From: Mortierella sp. BCC40632 | Taxonomy: Eukaryota > Mortierellomycota > Mortierellomycetes > Mortierellales > Mortierellaceae | DNA: 64,000 nt | Reading direction: 5' to 3' | Assembly: GCA_011634665.1 (NCBI GenBank) | Contig: WAEK01000030.1 | Location: forward strand, 108,501-172,500 | Part shown: one piece after another, positions 9,259-19,309 of the stretch | How positions within the stretch are numbered: position 1 is the first letter of the stretch | Layout of the letters: the number at the start of each line of letters is the position of its first letter | Notes under the pieces: model-generated | The model's input: only the letters and a program-made list of their open reading frames with translations | Database searches by the model: none | What the model was told of the DNA's origin: nothing | Position numbers and translations under genes: made by a program

Positions 9259-9742
9259 TACGAGTCCAGCGTTCTCACGAATATTCGACATTCGACATTC
9301 GATCCGTATCCGATCCGACTGTAGTCGAATGAAGGTTTCATTCGATCCGACTTTCATCCAATCCGACTTTTATTCGATTCGACTTTCATCCGATCCGACC
9401 CGTCTTCCATTCGACTCCTATCCGACTCCTATCCGACATCCATCCGACTCCTCTCCGACATATGTATCCCTCTCAGTTTGAAGAAATATGGAATAATATT
9501 TAGTTAAATGAAGTAACGCCAAATGAATACCGGACTTTGTAAATGTTGAAATAATGTGTGTTAGATCGGATAGAAGTCGAGTCGGATAGAAGTCGGGTCG
9601 GATGAAAGTCGACTCGGATGGAAGTCAAGTCGGATGGAAGTCGGATCGGATATCGGAGATATCCGACCGAAAATATTCGGATCGAATACGAATAAGGGTC
9701 ACATCCGACTCGAATCGACCTTTGAGAAACACTGTACGACTC
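9259..9742. repeat. 8-bp target site duplication around the second MITE
   Basis: TACGAGTC on the left and TACGACTC on the right, seven of eight bases identical. The single difference is consistent with drift after insertion. Confidence 0.75.
9267..9734. mobile_element. hAT-like foldback MITE, 468 bp, inside paralog copy B
   Basis: The right terminal repeat, reverse-complemented, is CAGTGTTTCTCAAAGGTCG, almost the same as the ends of the 153-bp MITE. The left end is more diverged (CAGCGTTCTCACGAATATTC). The flanks are TACGAGTC (9259-9266) and TACGACTC (9735-9742), an 8-bp target duplication with one change. The interior is a long imperfect hairpin: the left arm is an array of TCCGACT/ATCCGAC-type units (about 9300-9460) and the right arm the reverse complement, AGTCGGAT-type units (about 9560-9690). 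No transposase is encoded. The host reading frame continues across the site once the element and one duplication are disregarded. Confidence 0.8.
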
Positions 9743-10207
9743 TAGCAGGGCGAACGATCAAGGCCGATTCAAAGCCATTAGCGACTGCCACTCGGACCAG
9801 GACGACCAGCGACACTCGCTAAGCCGATACATGAAGAACCTGAGATGGAACTTCAAGAGTGCCATGAATAAAAGAGGGGCTAGAATCAAGGTACTGGGGC
9901 GAAGGCGATTCAAGAAAAGTACCTAATCCAATTGGTGAAACACAGACTCAAAAAGGCACATGTTGAGACACCTGGTCACCTCTTCTTATTGACCTTTTTG
10001 GCAGCGGTCTTTCTCCTCACTCCTTCCCATTGCAACAAGCAACTTGAGACAGTGGTGGCCCTAATGGGTCGATGCAAGGCTAATCAATAAACACTTAGTG
10101 TTTGAAAGTAGGTTTCTGAAAAAACGGTAGTCCGGTCTTTATTGAATCCATCCCTACTCTCTCTCTCTCTCTCTCTCTTCATTTCATCCACTTTGGTCGG
10201 ACAGACC

Positions 10208-10211
<4 letters not shown>

Positions 10212-10240
<29 letters not shown>

Positions 10241-10326
10241 ACCATTTCGAAAAAAAAAAGTAGGATTTGAAAAAGGACTATTTAGAAAAAAAGGACCATT
10301 TAGAAAAAAAAGTACTATTTGAAAAG
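10212..10326. repeat. A run and degenerate GGACCATTTAGAAAA repeats
   Basis: About 28 A residues are followed by five loose copies of a 15-17 bp unit (GGACCATTTAGAAAAAA, GTACTATTTGAAAA). They occupy the position equivalent to the minisatellite after copy A. Confidence 0.7.
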
Positions 10327-10327
10327 A

Positions 10328-10545
10328 GGTCAATTTGAGAAATGTTCAATTCAGCTTGGGCAGGAGTTTGAATACAAGTTCTTGGTCCTGCGTGCCACAG
10401 CTATGCAAAATAGAGCTACCGCGTAACGAACAGCTTAAGTCTGAGAAATGTGTGCTCAAAAGCTCTCTCTCCCTCTCTCTCTCCTCTTCTCTTTCTCTCT
10501 CTCTATACAGTTCATGATTATGTCAGTCTGAAGACCGTGCACTGC
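10328..10545. repeat. Dispersed repeat, copy 2 (3' flank of paralog B)
   Basis: Counterpart of 8228-8415. It shares the same ordered blocks and an added CT microsatellite in the middle. Its presence behind both paralogs shows that the duplication unit included the 3' flank. Confidence 0.75.
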
Positions 10546-10730
10546 GCATGGTCCCCTTGATGCGTGAGGAAAAAAGAATGGCTCATATTGATTCATATTT
10601 TCCCAGCGCCATTCTGGCACCGATAAATCAAAAGTGAGAAGATGCAAAGTGTAGCGCACTAGATTCAACAATGAGAAAAGAGAGAGAGAAGAGAGCTCTG
10701 CTTGAATTTGACCTTTTTCTTTCTTTGCAC

Positions 10731-10804
10731 ACACACACTACACACTACACACTACACACTACACACTACACACTACACACTACACACTACACACTACACA
10801 CATA
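10731..10804. repeat. (CACACTA)n heptamer array
   Basis: About nine perfect tandem copies of a 7-bp unit, preceded by a short CA run. It is far from any known telomere motif and is most simply a microsatellite. Confidence 0.85.
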
Positions 10805-11084
10805 CACGCTCTCTCTTCCTCTTTTTATCATGGTAGGGCAAAGAATAAAGAAAGCACAAAAAAGGACCCCCAACAGTTCGACTTGACGCCTTGCTAAACA
10901 TTTACTACATCGTTTTGCTCTTTAGGAGTCAACACTGAATGATTCTTTAGCAAAGAAAGACCACTGCGCAGGACTCTTGAGAGTCTGGAGGAGCATGCTA
11001 GAGAGGCATGACCCTGCTCTCGCATCCAGACTGGAGAGTACTTTGTCCCTTGACCACTGTCAATAGGAAAACAGGGCAAGTACG

Positions 11085-14000
11085 ATGGGGACACTCTGCC
11101 GACAGGGCATCGTCATCAACATGGCTCCACTTGAAACATCTCGGGTACCAGCGACAACACCGATCGTGCAAAGTCTTCTCAATAACACTGCATCTCGAAG
11201 CCCTCTATTCACTCTTACCATTGGAGACACATCAGTTGACATTCCACTCCACAGCAACCTGCATTTCCGTCTATTGTCATCAGAGCTACACGTTGACATT
11301 TTTGTCTTCTCCACCCGGAAGAAGGCAAAGGTGTTCAGGAGCGAAGGAGCAACAGGTTCAATCGGCATCCTTCACCATGTTGACTCTTACCTTGGGACCA
11401 AGCAATATCTGGCGTTGGGAATGTCCAGGGACTATTCGGTCCAACAACCTAATCCAAGAGAACCTCCAGCTCCGCCACATTATAGCCACTACTCACCAGC
11501 GATCTATCGCAGAGGAGCGAGAAAACGCAGTTGTAGTAAAAAGCGGAAAGTGGACGATGTTGTGGATGTTGATATCCAAGCAGCCTTCAAAAAAGCAGGG
11601 TAAAATATCGAAGCATGTGTATCGCTGGTACTTTCTCACCTACGAGACAATGTGTCAAACCTATTCGCTTGATACTGTTCAGGCATGATTATGTAGCAAC
11701 GCGCATTAAAGGATGCCTCTTGAAGGGCAAAGACAAAGGGGAAGCCTACCAGTCTCTTATTGCAACAAAGAGACTTCCTCTGAACATCAAGAAATCAGCC
11801 CTCGATGTCATAAAGCTCTCTAACGAGACCGCGAAAGATCTATCTAGAAGTTCATTGGACAAAAAATTGGGGAAGGACGGCTCCGTCGACCAATGGAACA
11901 GTTACATCCAAGCAAATTTTATGTCGCTATGGGAGGCAGAAGAAGAGGTCAGGTTAAAAATGTCGCCCAAAGGAAAGGGTCGTGCCGACTCGAGCGACAA
12001 CACCAACACAGTAGCCCAACCAAGTAATGGTGGAGGAGGCAGTAGTGGTAGAAGCTGGAGTGGAGGTGATGATGATGATGGTGGTGATGACGATGACGAT
12101 GATGGTGGCAGCGACGGTGGGTGCGAGGCGGAGGAGGAGACTGGATCCGATCTAAAAGAATATCGGACTTGCACGGCCACACTTCAGCAGATCCTTCGGC
12201 CGGATCTTTGTGCAGAGGACAAGGAGAGGGCCCGGACTCTTATCGAAAAGAGTCAAGAGACAATGACGATCGTGTGTGCGAAGAGATATTGGTGTTGGCT
12301 AGGAAGGCGGTCTATGAGGTAACAGCTCTACTCTTTTTTTCATTCCTATTACTGACAAAAGAGTGGCTTCACATACTTTAGCTCACATCAGGGACCTACT
12401 ACATCGGTGATGGTATTTTTCCTCCATCCAGATTGGATTTTGATATTCAGTCGGTCTTTCCAACTGGATTCGAGTTTCGAGACAAGACAGTCCAACCCTT
12501 GGTTCCAGTTGGAGCCATTCCTGACCTTTTGCCGGAACATCTGGAGGCCAAGAAAAAAAGCGATACAGAGACTCTATTATCGCATGGCTTTCTCAGCTAC
12601 ATCTATTCTTGATTCTTTGCAGTCCAAAGAGTCAAAGCTGCCACGGAGGCCAAACACCGGGGTTGGGAAAGCGTGGCTGACAAGTTTGCATTGGACGTGA
12701 AAAAGCACCCAGTAGATGTCAGTGGTCGTGTTAACACCGTAAACGAGCATTTGAGTCAACTGGCCACCAACATCGAGAACATTTGGAGCGGATCCACGTA
12801 CGACCAGCTTCTCGATCGCACCCTTTTGCTTCTATTGCGACTCCATCTGGTACCAGAGAGAGAGCAGAACCAGAGTGAAAGAGCAGCTAATCGTCAACCC
12901 ACAAGAAAGGACGATGGACCCAAGAAGGCAGCAATGAGCAAGAGACGATGGAAGCGGGCGATCCTGGGACTCTGCAACGATCTCGATCGTGCTCTTGACA
13001 AAGACCCGATTGGAGATGGTCAACGAATCCAGACTATTCTAAACAAGACTGTCATTACTCAGGCACTCAAGCACACAGCTCGTGCTGCTGGAGCTGGATA
13101 TTTTGAACCATTGGATGTCCGACTCAGCCATTTGAAAACAGCTGTTGCGGGCGATACCATGGATACAATGGCCAGCATATCCAAAAACTCAGCCGTGGTA
13201 GAGGCAGTAGTCGAGGCAGACGACGATGCGAGTGTTGAGGCCCTACGGAAGACTGTCGAGAAACTAGAAACGGATGATTTCGAAGGGCTTGATATCGATA
13301 ACTGGGACTTTAGTGAGCTGGAGGGTGATCCCATCGAAGAGCCGATAGTTGAGGCATGCAGTAAAGACAGTGGCCAGGCCTTTAAGAGATCGGTCGAGGA
13401 TCTGGATACGGTCGATCTAGAAGGGATTGATTTCGGAGACTGGGGCAATACCGATCTGGAGGACGAACCAGTCAAAGAATCGACAGTCGATCCAGACGAC
13501 AAGATCACTACTGAGGCTCTGTGGAGAATTGTCGAGGAGAAGATTGACGATAGAGATGATGGTGAACTGGAGGAGGAAGTTGAAAAGGAAGTAGGGGAAA
13601 GACCTAAAAAAGAGCCGACAAGAGCAGCGATGATGTCTCTGAGGAGCCTACTTCATATGCTTCTAGAGTCGCCACATATCACAAAGGAGATCGACAGCAA
13701 CTGGGTGAGAAAGTCAGCACACAGTGGCGTGGAGATCACAGACACAGTGGAGCAATGCAGAGTTGTGACCAAGCTGGCTAATGCACTTCGGCCTTATGTT
13801 GCCAAACGTCGGACTGGCAAGGAGGCGACAAGTCAGGGTGGGACGAGAGCGCCTTTAGCCCATGCTACTTTGCTAGCACCCATGTCCATCATTGCCAACA
13901 CCATCTTAAGAGCGGCTGGGTATGCGCGGTTCACTCGGTTGCTCTCACCACAGATCTCACCATCTTCCAGTCATGCATTGCTACTTGGAGCAAAGGCTAT

Positions 14001-14502
14001 TTACGAGGTGTTGTGTGCCAAAACACCAGGCCATTTCGATATCAAGGACTCTGAAGGCTCACCCCTGGTGAATGGAGAAAAGGCTCCACATCACAAGGAG
14101 GTAATCTCTAGGGCATTCTTCGATCTAGAGAAAGTTCAGAGGCTGTGTCGCAAGCATGGGCTAAAGTTTGCCCACAGGTTGACCTTTGTGGACCGCTTTA
14201 CTATTCGGATTATGGGAGAGGTCATTCCACAAGGAGCAGAGCGTGGGAGACGCCCTATGGTCAGCCACTACGAGAAGTGCATAAAGGTCAAAGCCAGAGT
14301 TGACACGATAAACTGGGTCAAGGAGATGGAGTATCAAAAGATGGATGAGGGAACAATTGCTGAGGAGATCAAGAGAGTGGACAGCAAAATCAAGGAGCTG
14401 GAGCGTGGAATCACAAAAGGTCGAAAGACACTCAAGGAACATGAGGCAGATCGAAGTTTGGGCAGTCAAGAACTACCGCACAACAGTCAGAAAAGAGAAT
14501 GA
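11085..14502 (+). CDS. Large unrecognised multi-exon protein with NLS, acidic run and internal repeats
   Basis: Proposed exons: 11085-11599, 11683-12318, 12382 to about 12586, and 12623-14502. Introns 1 (83 nt, GTAAAA...TTCAG) and 2 (63 nt, GTAACA...TTTAG) fit in phase. Exon 1 may instead start at the ATG at 11121, which has a better context. The N-terminal part looks beta-rich (LFTLTIGDTSVDIPLHSN) and is followed by an SV40-like nuclear signal, SKKRKV. Exon 2 has a Gly/Ser linker and an Asp/Gly run. Exon 4 has three tandem, diverged units of about 40 residues (…ETDDFEGLDIDNWDFSELEGD / …DTVDLEGIDFGDWGNTDLEDE / a third). A helical domain and a C-terminal coiled coil (EEIKRVDSKIKELERGITK) follow. 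Two problems: exon 2 changes frame near 12262, and an in-frame TGA (12610-12612) needs a 36-nt GC-AG intron. The last exon may also shift to a frame ending at 14572. No family recognised; perhaps a recently damaged lineage-specific gene. Confidence 0.5.
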
Positions 14503-14623
14503 CAAGGCAAACAAGGATGGCATCGGAGGTCAGGGAGTAGCTGCTGTTGTAGATCAACATGTGTATGTCTAGTAAATAGCAACAGGAACCTAAAATTGAC
14601 AGCCAAGGAGACGTTTATAGTCG

Positions 14624-14644
14624 GTCTGCAGCCACGCTGCAGAC
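14624..14644. other. Perfect 8-bp stem hairpin
   Basis: GTCTGCAG, a CCACG loop, then CTGCAGAC, located 37 bp before a TATA box and 50 bp after the last possible stop of the preceding gene. It could act in transcript ending or be part of a mobile-element end. Confidence 0.6.
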
Positions 14645-14671
14645 AGCATTTTACTCCGAAGGCGGACTGCT

Positions 14672-14720
14672 CAGGGCCAGTATAAATACAGGCCCTGTGC
14701 CCAGAAAAATAAAAAGACTG
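14672..14720 (+). promoter_or_regulatory. Promoter-like module with TATA box (14681-14688)
   Basis: GGGCCAGTATAAATAC followed by CCAGAAAAATAAA. The same ordered blocks (GGGCCAG, TAAATAC, GTG, CCAGAAAA, AAA) are found at 6769-6810 in front of paralog copy A. No gene was found downstream here, so this may be an orphan promoter or part of a solo repeat. Confidence 0.5.
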
Positions 14721-15415
14721 ATCGCATCTCACCGATTTTCACGTCCCCGAGTTTTTACCCTTTTTCTCACATTTTATAAAGGCAGTTCTTTTTTTTTCCC
14801 ACTTTCTTCTCGATCCGTTAGTTTGAACACTTACCTTATAGAGCAGGTCCTCCTATTAGTTCGCCCCGCAGGCGAGACCCTGCAGCTAGATATTGTTCGT
14901 TCACGAGACTTTTGTATTACTTTGTTCCTTTCTTTCTCCTCTTTTCAAGGAGATCGGTCAATGCGCATTGGTTAGATTGTCCCCATTATCCCCTTTCCCA
15001 ATCCGGTTAACAGCCGTGCCTGCCAAGCGGTGCGAGCCATTTCCCTTTTGTGCTTGTTCCAAATATTATTTTGTAGTAGTAAGGCATCGCGGCACAGTCG
15101 TTCAGCCAGATACAAAGAAGGCACCAATGGGGATCACGGCTTTGGACAGCAAGTCTCCCTTTATTTCTTTTTATTTTTCTCCACTTGCGGTTTGCCCTTC
15201 TGGTCACAGAGGATCCCTTTACTATTAGCACCCCCACAGCATCCTCTGTGAAGAACCAAATATCTGTCCATTATGTCCATCATCTCAACTCTTTAATGAC
15301 AAAAAAGAAAAGAAAAGAAAAAAAAAGGTTGAACATACAGGTATTTACAGTATACAGCCAAGAGAGAGAGGGTTACAAAAAAAAAAAAAAAAAACTCTAG
15401 ATGCTTTTCCTCCGC
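14721..15415. other. Spacer downstream of the 11-14.5 kb gene
   Basis: CT-rich DNA with short A runs (15301-15327, 15377-15394). No protein-like frame was found. The right part is the 3' flank of the transporter gene that ends at 15416. Confidence 0.45.
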
Positions 15416-16682
15416 TTAATGAAGCAGGGGCTGGTTCTCCTCTTCGTGGATTGCCTTGGGGGGAGCAAAGAAGTAGGGTTCCACCACTCCATTAAAGACA
15501 AAGGTTCCATAGACAAGCAAAAGAAAGCCTTTGGATTTAAAAAATAAAAAATACAAGACACATTTTCGGAGTATTAGAGTCTCATCTCAGTATTCAAGGT
15601 CTTGCAAATGGCTAGAGGAAGAGAGAAGAAAGAAAATGAAAAAAAAAAGAACACTTACCAACAACTTGGAGAACCTTGAAACTCTCCCATCCGAGATAGA
15701 GCGAGATAGCCCAGATAAAGAGCGTACGACAAGAATCAATCGTGGATCGAGAGGTTGCGCAGATAGTTTTGGTGACCGAGATGCCGAAAAAGTTGAAGGA
15801 TGAGATCGTAAAGAGCATGATGATGGCCGTGATCCAGATCTGAGGGTTCGACTTGACTTGCTCCCATCCAATGCTCATATCAAAATAAGGGTTTGTAGAG
15901 CCAAGCGTATAGTGAAAGATCGCCATCGCAGAGGCCGTGGTAATGGTTCCGAAAAGTCCCTCATAACCGACCGTACGCAGGGGCGCCACATGATAGCCCG
16001 CGAGAAGCTTCTCCTCAACCACAAATTGCGTTGCCGTAAAGATTTGGGCAAAAAGGACAATGAACACACCCAAAAGTGCCTTGAGAGTGTTCTCGGTGTC
16101 GGGGGTTGGTCCATCATCATCGGTCAGATTCCTGCCATCGGGTGTAATAATCGAAGCCAGGCCGACGGTTGCGATTCCACCGACAATCGTAAAGAGAGCG
16201 AACCACTCAAAGGCAAGAAGACGGCGGCCCAAGAAAAAGACAGACATGAGTCCAGTGAAAATAACTAATGCACCACGCAACATTTGGTAAACAGATGCGG
16301 CGCAAAAGATCAGACCAACATTCATGAGCTGGTGACGGAAAAAGAAAGAAGAGAATATTAGTATTGCGATGCCATAGATGAGATGAGAAAGGCACTGGTC
16401 GTGTGATCTCGATCATCTTAGAATGCAGTAGTGCTGGATACGGAGGCTCCTTCTTCCTCATCTCGACCGAAGAGCTTGCTCAGAGGAGATTTGATACTAG
16501 TACTAGAAGCCGACGCAGGTTGGAAGAGGATATGTTGCCAGAGCAGATTGCATCCAAGGAGATGGCAAAATAGATCTCGCTCCGTCGGACATGTCCTCCC
16601 AATCAATGTCTCCTCTGCCGCACATTGCATATCCGGGAACGACAAGGGATGGCGTTGCGGTCTGTGCAGGCATGCGCGCTTT

Positions 16683-16718
<36 letters not shown>

Positions 16719-17470
16719 GGGTCAAGAGGATCCTACCGTGCTTGCAGTCATGTCACAGATCGTAGGGAACCACAGCAGTAGAACAAGGGGACCCTCGAGC
16801 TTCTTCTTCTTTTCTGGGGCAACTTCGCCATGAGCAGTAGGAACTATCAGTCCATCAGATTCCACCACAGCCAGAGAGTCGTCTTCTTGTTCATCCAACA
16901 CAAACTGGGCCCATTTCGAGCGACCCAGACTTCCAGCAAAGTGGGCAAAGAACGAGACAAGGATCAGACAGAGAGCCTCGCCGATAAACATGTTCAGGGT
17001 CTGCCAGATGGGTTGCTCAAAGTGTTGGCGTTTCGAAACTTCTGGGTTGTCGCAATTTTCGACGCAAGCCATGTCTTGGTCTATGGAGACGAGTGAGAAA
17101 AGGTTAAGAGGAAAAGGTATGTGTGGTTAGTCATCCACTCGGGACGGTTTGTGTGGAGTCTACTTCCTTCCCTCTCTTCCCCTATCGCTACGAACGCAGA
17201 GTCCTCTATTTGATTGTCCTTGACTCCAGAATGTCTGGTTGGGTATCCGTTTTCCCGTTTGTCTGTTTTTACCCCTAAAAGAAATGCTATCCTGCTACTA
17301 TTTTCTTTTCTTTGTGTCCCCAGCAGGCTGGGGGTTTGAGCTGTGCAAGAACATGATCCAGAACAGGGTTTCTCGATCGATTCAACAGAGATGGGGCTGT
17401 CGCTTCTGGTGGTGGATAAACCAAAGATGCCAAGGCTTGTCGTATCTGAGTGCCTCTGAATACGAATCAG

Positions 17471-17523
<53 letters not shown>

Positions 17524-17792
17524 TTCAGGAAAGGTGGTGCATGTTCCCCTCTATGCCCCTTTCGATTCCTTCCTAGTCCAACGCAGAGCTTTTTGAAACG
17601 GTTGTCCTGCGTCGACTTTGTTTCTTTCTTCATGCAGACAGAACGGGAATGAGAAATCAGCAGGGGAAATGTATGTAAAAAATAAAAAGAAAAAAAAAAG
17701 TTTGGAGACCTACATTTGCTAATGACTGTGTTGGCTGTTCCAGCAACCAACATTCCGACCACAAGGCCGAAATTGTCTCTGTTAATGGACAT
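15416..17792 (-). CDS. SLC35F6-like membrane transporter (drug/metabolite transporter superfamily)
   Basis: Four exons on the minus strand: 17792-17714, 17080-16737, 16328-15659 and 15528-15416. They join in phase to 401 residues. The start MSINRDNFGLVVGMLVAGTANT is the first membrane helix. Exon 2 has the family signature QDMACVENC, and a second, MTAST-LMNVGLIFCAASVYQMLRGALVIF, spans the exon 2/3 junction. About ten hydrophobic helices follow, and the C-terminus has an acidic/dileucine-like tail (EEENQPLL). Length fits the SLC35F6 (C2orf18/TANGO9) family, proteins of endomembranes, lysosomes or mitochondria related to nucleotide-sugar transporters; the substrate is unknown. Intron 1 is long (633 nt) and carries a CT microsatellite; intron 2 (408 nt) carries a 32-base A run. 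A TATA box lies 260 bp upstream. Confidence 0.9.
17467..17515. repeat. (CT)n microsatellite in intron 1 of the SLC35F6-like gene
   Basis: About 24 CT units, located between the donor at 17713 and the acceptor at 17081 of a minus-strand intron. Confidence 0.9.
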
Positions 17793-18050
17793 GCTGGTGT
17801 CCTTGAATGCTTTTGTGGATTAGGGGGGAGAGTGGAGAGTGGAGAGTGGAGAGTGGAGGGTGGAGGAGAGTGTGTGTGTGCGTGTGCTATGGAAGAGGAA
17901 GAAAGAAAAAGAGAAAACAAAAGAGAGCAAAACACAGAAATGAAAACAAGGAGGTGCAGGTTAAGAGAGAGTGAGAGTGAGTGAGCAAAAGACGCAGGAA
18001 TGGTGGTTTGACAAAAGAACAATGCGGCAAAGGCTACCTTGTATGGTATC

Positions 18051-18057
18051 TTTTATA
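18051..18057 (-). promoter_or_regulatory. TATA box of the SLC35F6-like gene
   Basis: The minus strand reads TATAAAA in CGTTATAAAAGATACC, 259 bp upstream of the start codon at 17792. Confidence 0.5.
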
Positions 18058-18487
18058 ACGCCGACTCTTTCTGACTGAGCCCCCCGTTCCTCAGTGCTTT
18101 GCTCTGCAGCTCTGCAGCTGAAGCAGAAGTGGTCCGGTCAGCGGACGGGCCTGACTGTCCACCAATCGACGGGGTCCGCCCCTCGCTGTTCCCCATGATT
18201 CAGCAATTGTACGACCCTCTTGCGCAAATTGCCTTGGGGAGAGGGGGTAGGGTAGAAGCAAGGGTACCAGTTCTCCATTTTTGGGCAAGAGTTTCAATCG
18301 GTTGCACACACACCTCTCTTCACATTGATCTTTCTTCCATGTCTCATCATGTTGGTCATCGAAATGACAAACTGCAAAGCACCATCACTCTCATACTCAC
18401 TCTTACTCGCTCACTCTTACTCTCTCTCTCCCTCTCGCTCAAGCGCTTGATCACCAGGCCGAATCTGTCAACATCCATCCTGTGATA

Positions 18488-18535
<48 letters not shown>

Positions 18536-19202
18536 AGCCAACAAAAATTACTATTTGCTTCAGAGCCAAGTTCCCTGTTTGCTGCCCCGGAAATTGCGAT
18601 CAAGGTCACGGGAGTCACATACTGGCTCTTGGCCAGCTGACTCGAGTTGTCGGTCCTTTTTTCTTTTTCTTTTTTTGCCTGACCCTTGTGGTACTCTTCT
18701 TTGGCAGCCAACACATTCATTGTGAGTATAAATAGTGCCTACAAGAGATCTTGGTCTGACTGCATCGTACTCGGAAGAAATGTAAAGATGCTTGGCAAGT
18801 CTTTTGGAGGATGCAGCTGCAGTACGTAGAAATTGGCTACCATCAGCTGACTCGACCCCAGTCATGCATAGCATAAAGAGAAGAAGGAGCATCCAGAAAG
18901 ACGCGCTTTCAAGTCCAGAGTATATTGAGATGGAACCAAATTTAAACAATTGTGGGACTCTGGTTGCTGGCGACTCCAGGAACAATTGAGAATAAGAGCT
19001 TGTCGAGGTCAAAAGGCTAAACAGCTCTCTGTAGACTCAAGGCTGTGAAAAAGTTGGGTCGCTGGGTCGCCCCTTTGTCCCCTACAACAGCGAACGCGAC
19101 GCTCTAGAGTCATGGTGAGTTTACCAATGACTCGAAGAATTCTGTGCAAAGGGAATACAGTCTCTCTGGTGCCTAGAGCATCACGTTGGGAAATTTAAGC
19201 AG

Positions 19203-19214
19203 CCAATCGCCAAT
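19203..19214 (+). promoter_or_regulatory. Tandem CCAAT boxes upstream of the TMEM242-like gene
   Basis: CCAATCGCCAAT contains two CCAAT elements 7 bp apart, about 100 bp before the ATG. CCAAT boxes bind the HAP/NF-Y complex, which in fungi controls many respiratory genes. Regulation of this gene by HAP is an inference. Confidence 0.45.
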
Positions 19215-19309
19215 CAGACTGCTCTTTTGGTTAAATCGACATATTCAGTCGCACTGGCAGCAAGACTGAAAAAAAAAAGGGCTCCTTGTCGGCTGTTTAT
19301 CATTGACCC

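Larger units (their letters stand above)
8571..10090 (+). pseudogene. Paralog copy B: MITE-interrupted relative of copy A
   Basis: The open frame begins at 8571 (IFGDSDDESLVFNTQEE) without an in-frame ATG and runs to 9125. It contains VYDLDSQSTQSW, matching VYAFDSQAAKSW of copy A, then a strongly acidic run (DEDEEETDEEGEETDEEEDEDE). Homology resumes one frame over from about 9080 (WLSSCKALEGDD ... DINDPQARKQAVEAFARALVWWY) and is cut at 9267 by a 468-bp MITE. After the MITE, from 9735, the same protein continues (NDQGRFKAISDC ... RYMKNLRWNFKSAMNKR). A GTACTG donor at about 9895 and an acceptor at about 9959 would join, in consistent phase, a tail exon with GHLFLLTFLAAVFLL and a stop at 10088-10090. 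The missing start and the insertion make this a pseudogene. Function unknown. Confidence 0.65.
17793..19309. other. Divergent intergenic region
   Basis: The region between the divergent SLC35F6-like and TMEM242-like genes holds the first gene's TATA box, a (CT)n block at 18488-18536 and a plus-strand TATA-like TATAAATA at 18726-18733 with no convincing gene behind it. Paired CCAAT boxes near 19203-19214 lie in front of the second gene. Open frames here lack conserved features. Confidence 0.5.

Noticed and set aside
10731..10804. Interstitial telomere array
   Set aside because: The heptamer CACACTA/TAGTGTG does not match fungal TTAGGG-type repeats; it is better read as a microsatellite.
14543..14930. 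Solo LTR with TATA box and polyadenylation-like signals
   Set aside because: No convincing target duplication or TG…CA ends could be fixed, and no second LTR is present. Kept only as a promoter-like module.
18560..19012. 150-codon minus-strand frame
   Set aside because: Composition is unremarkable, and it overlaps the promoter region between two divergent conserved genes. No motif or intron signal supports it.
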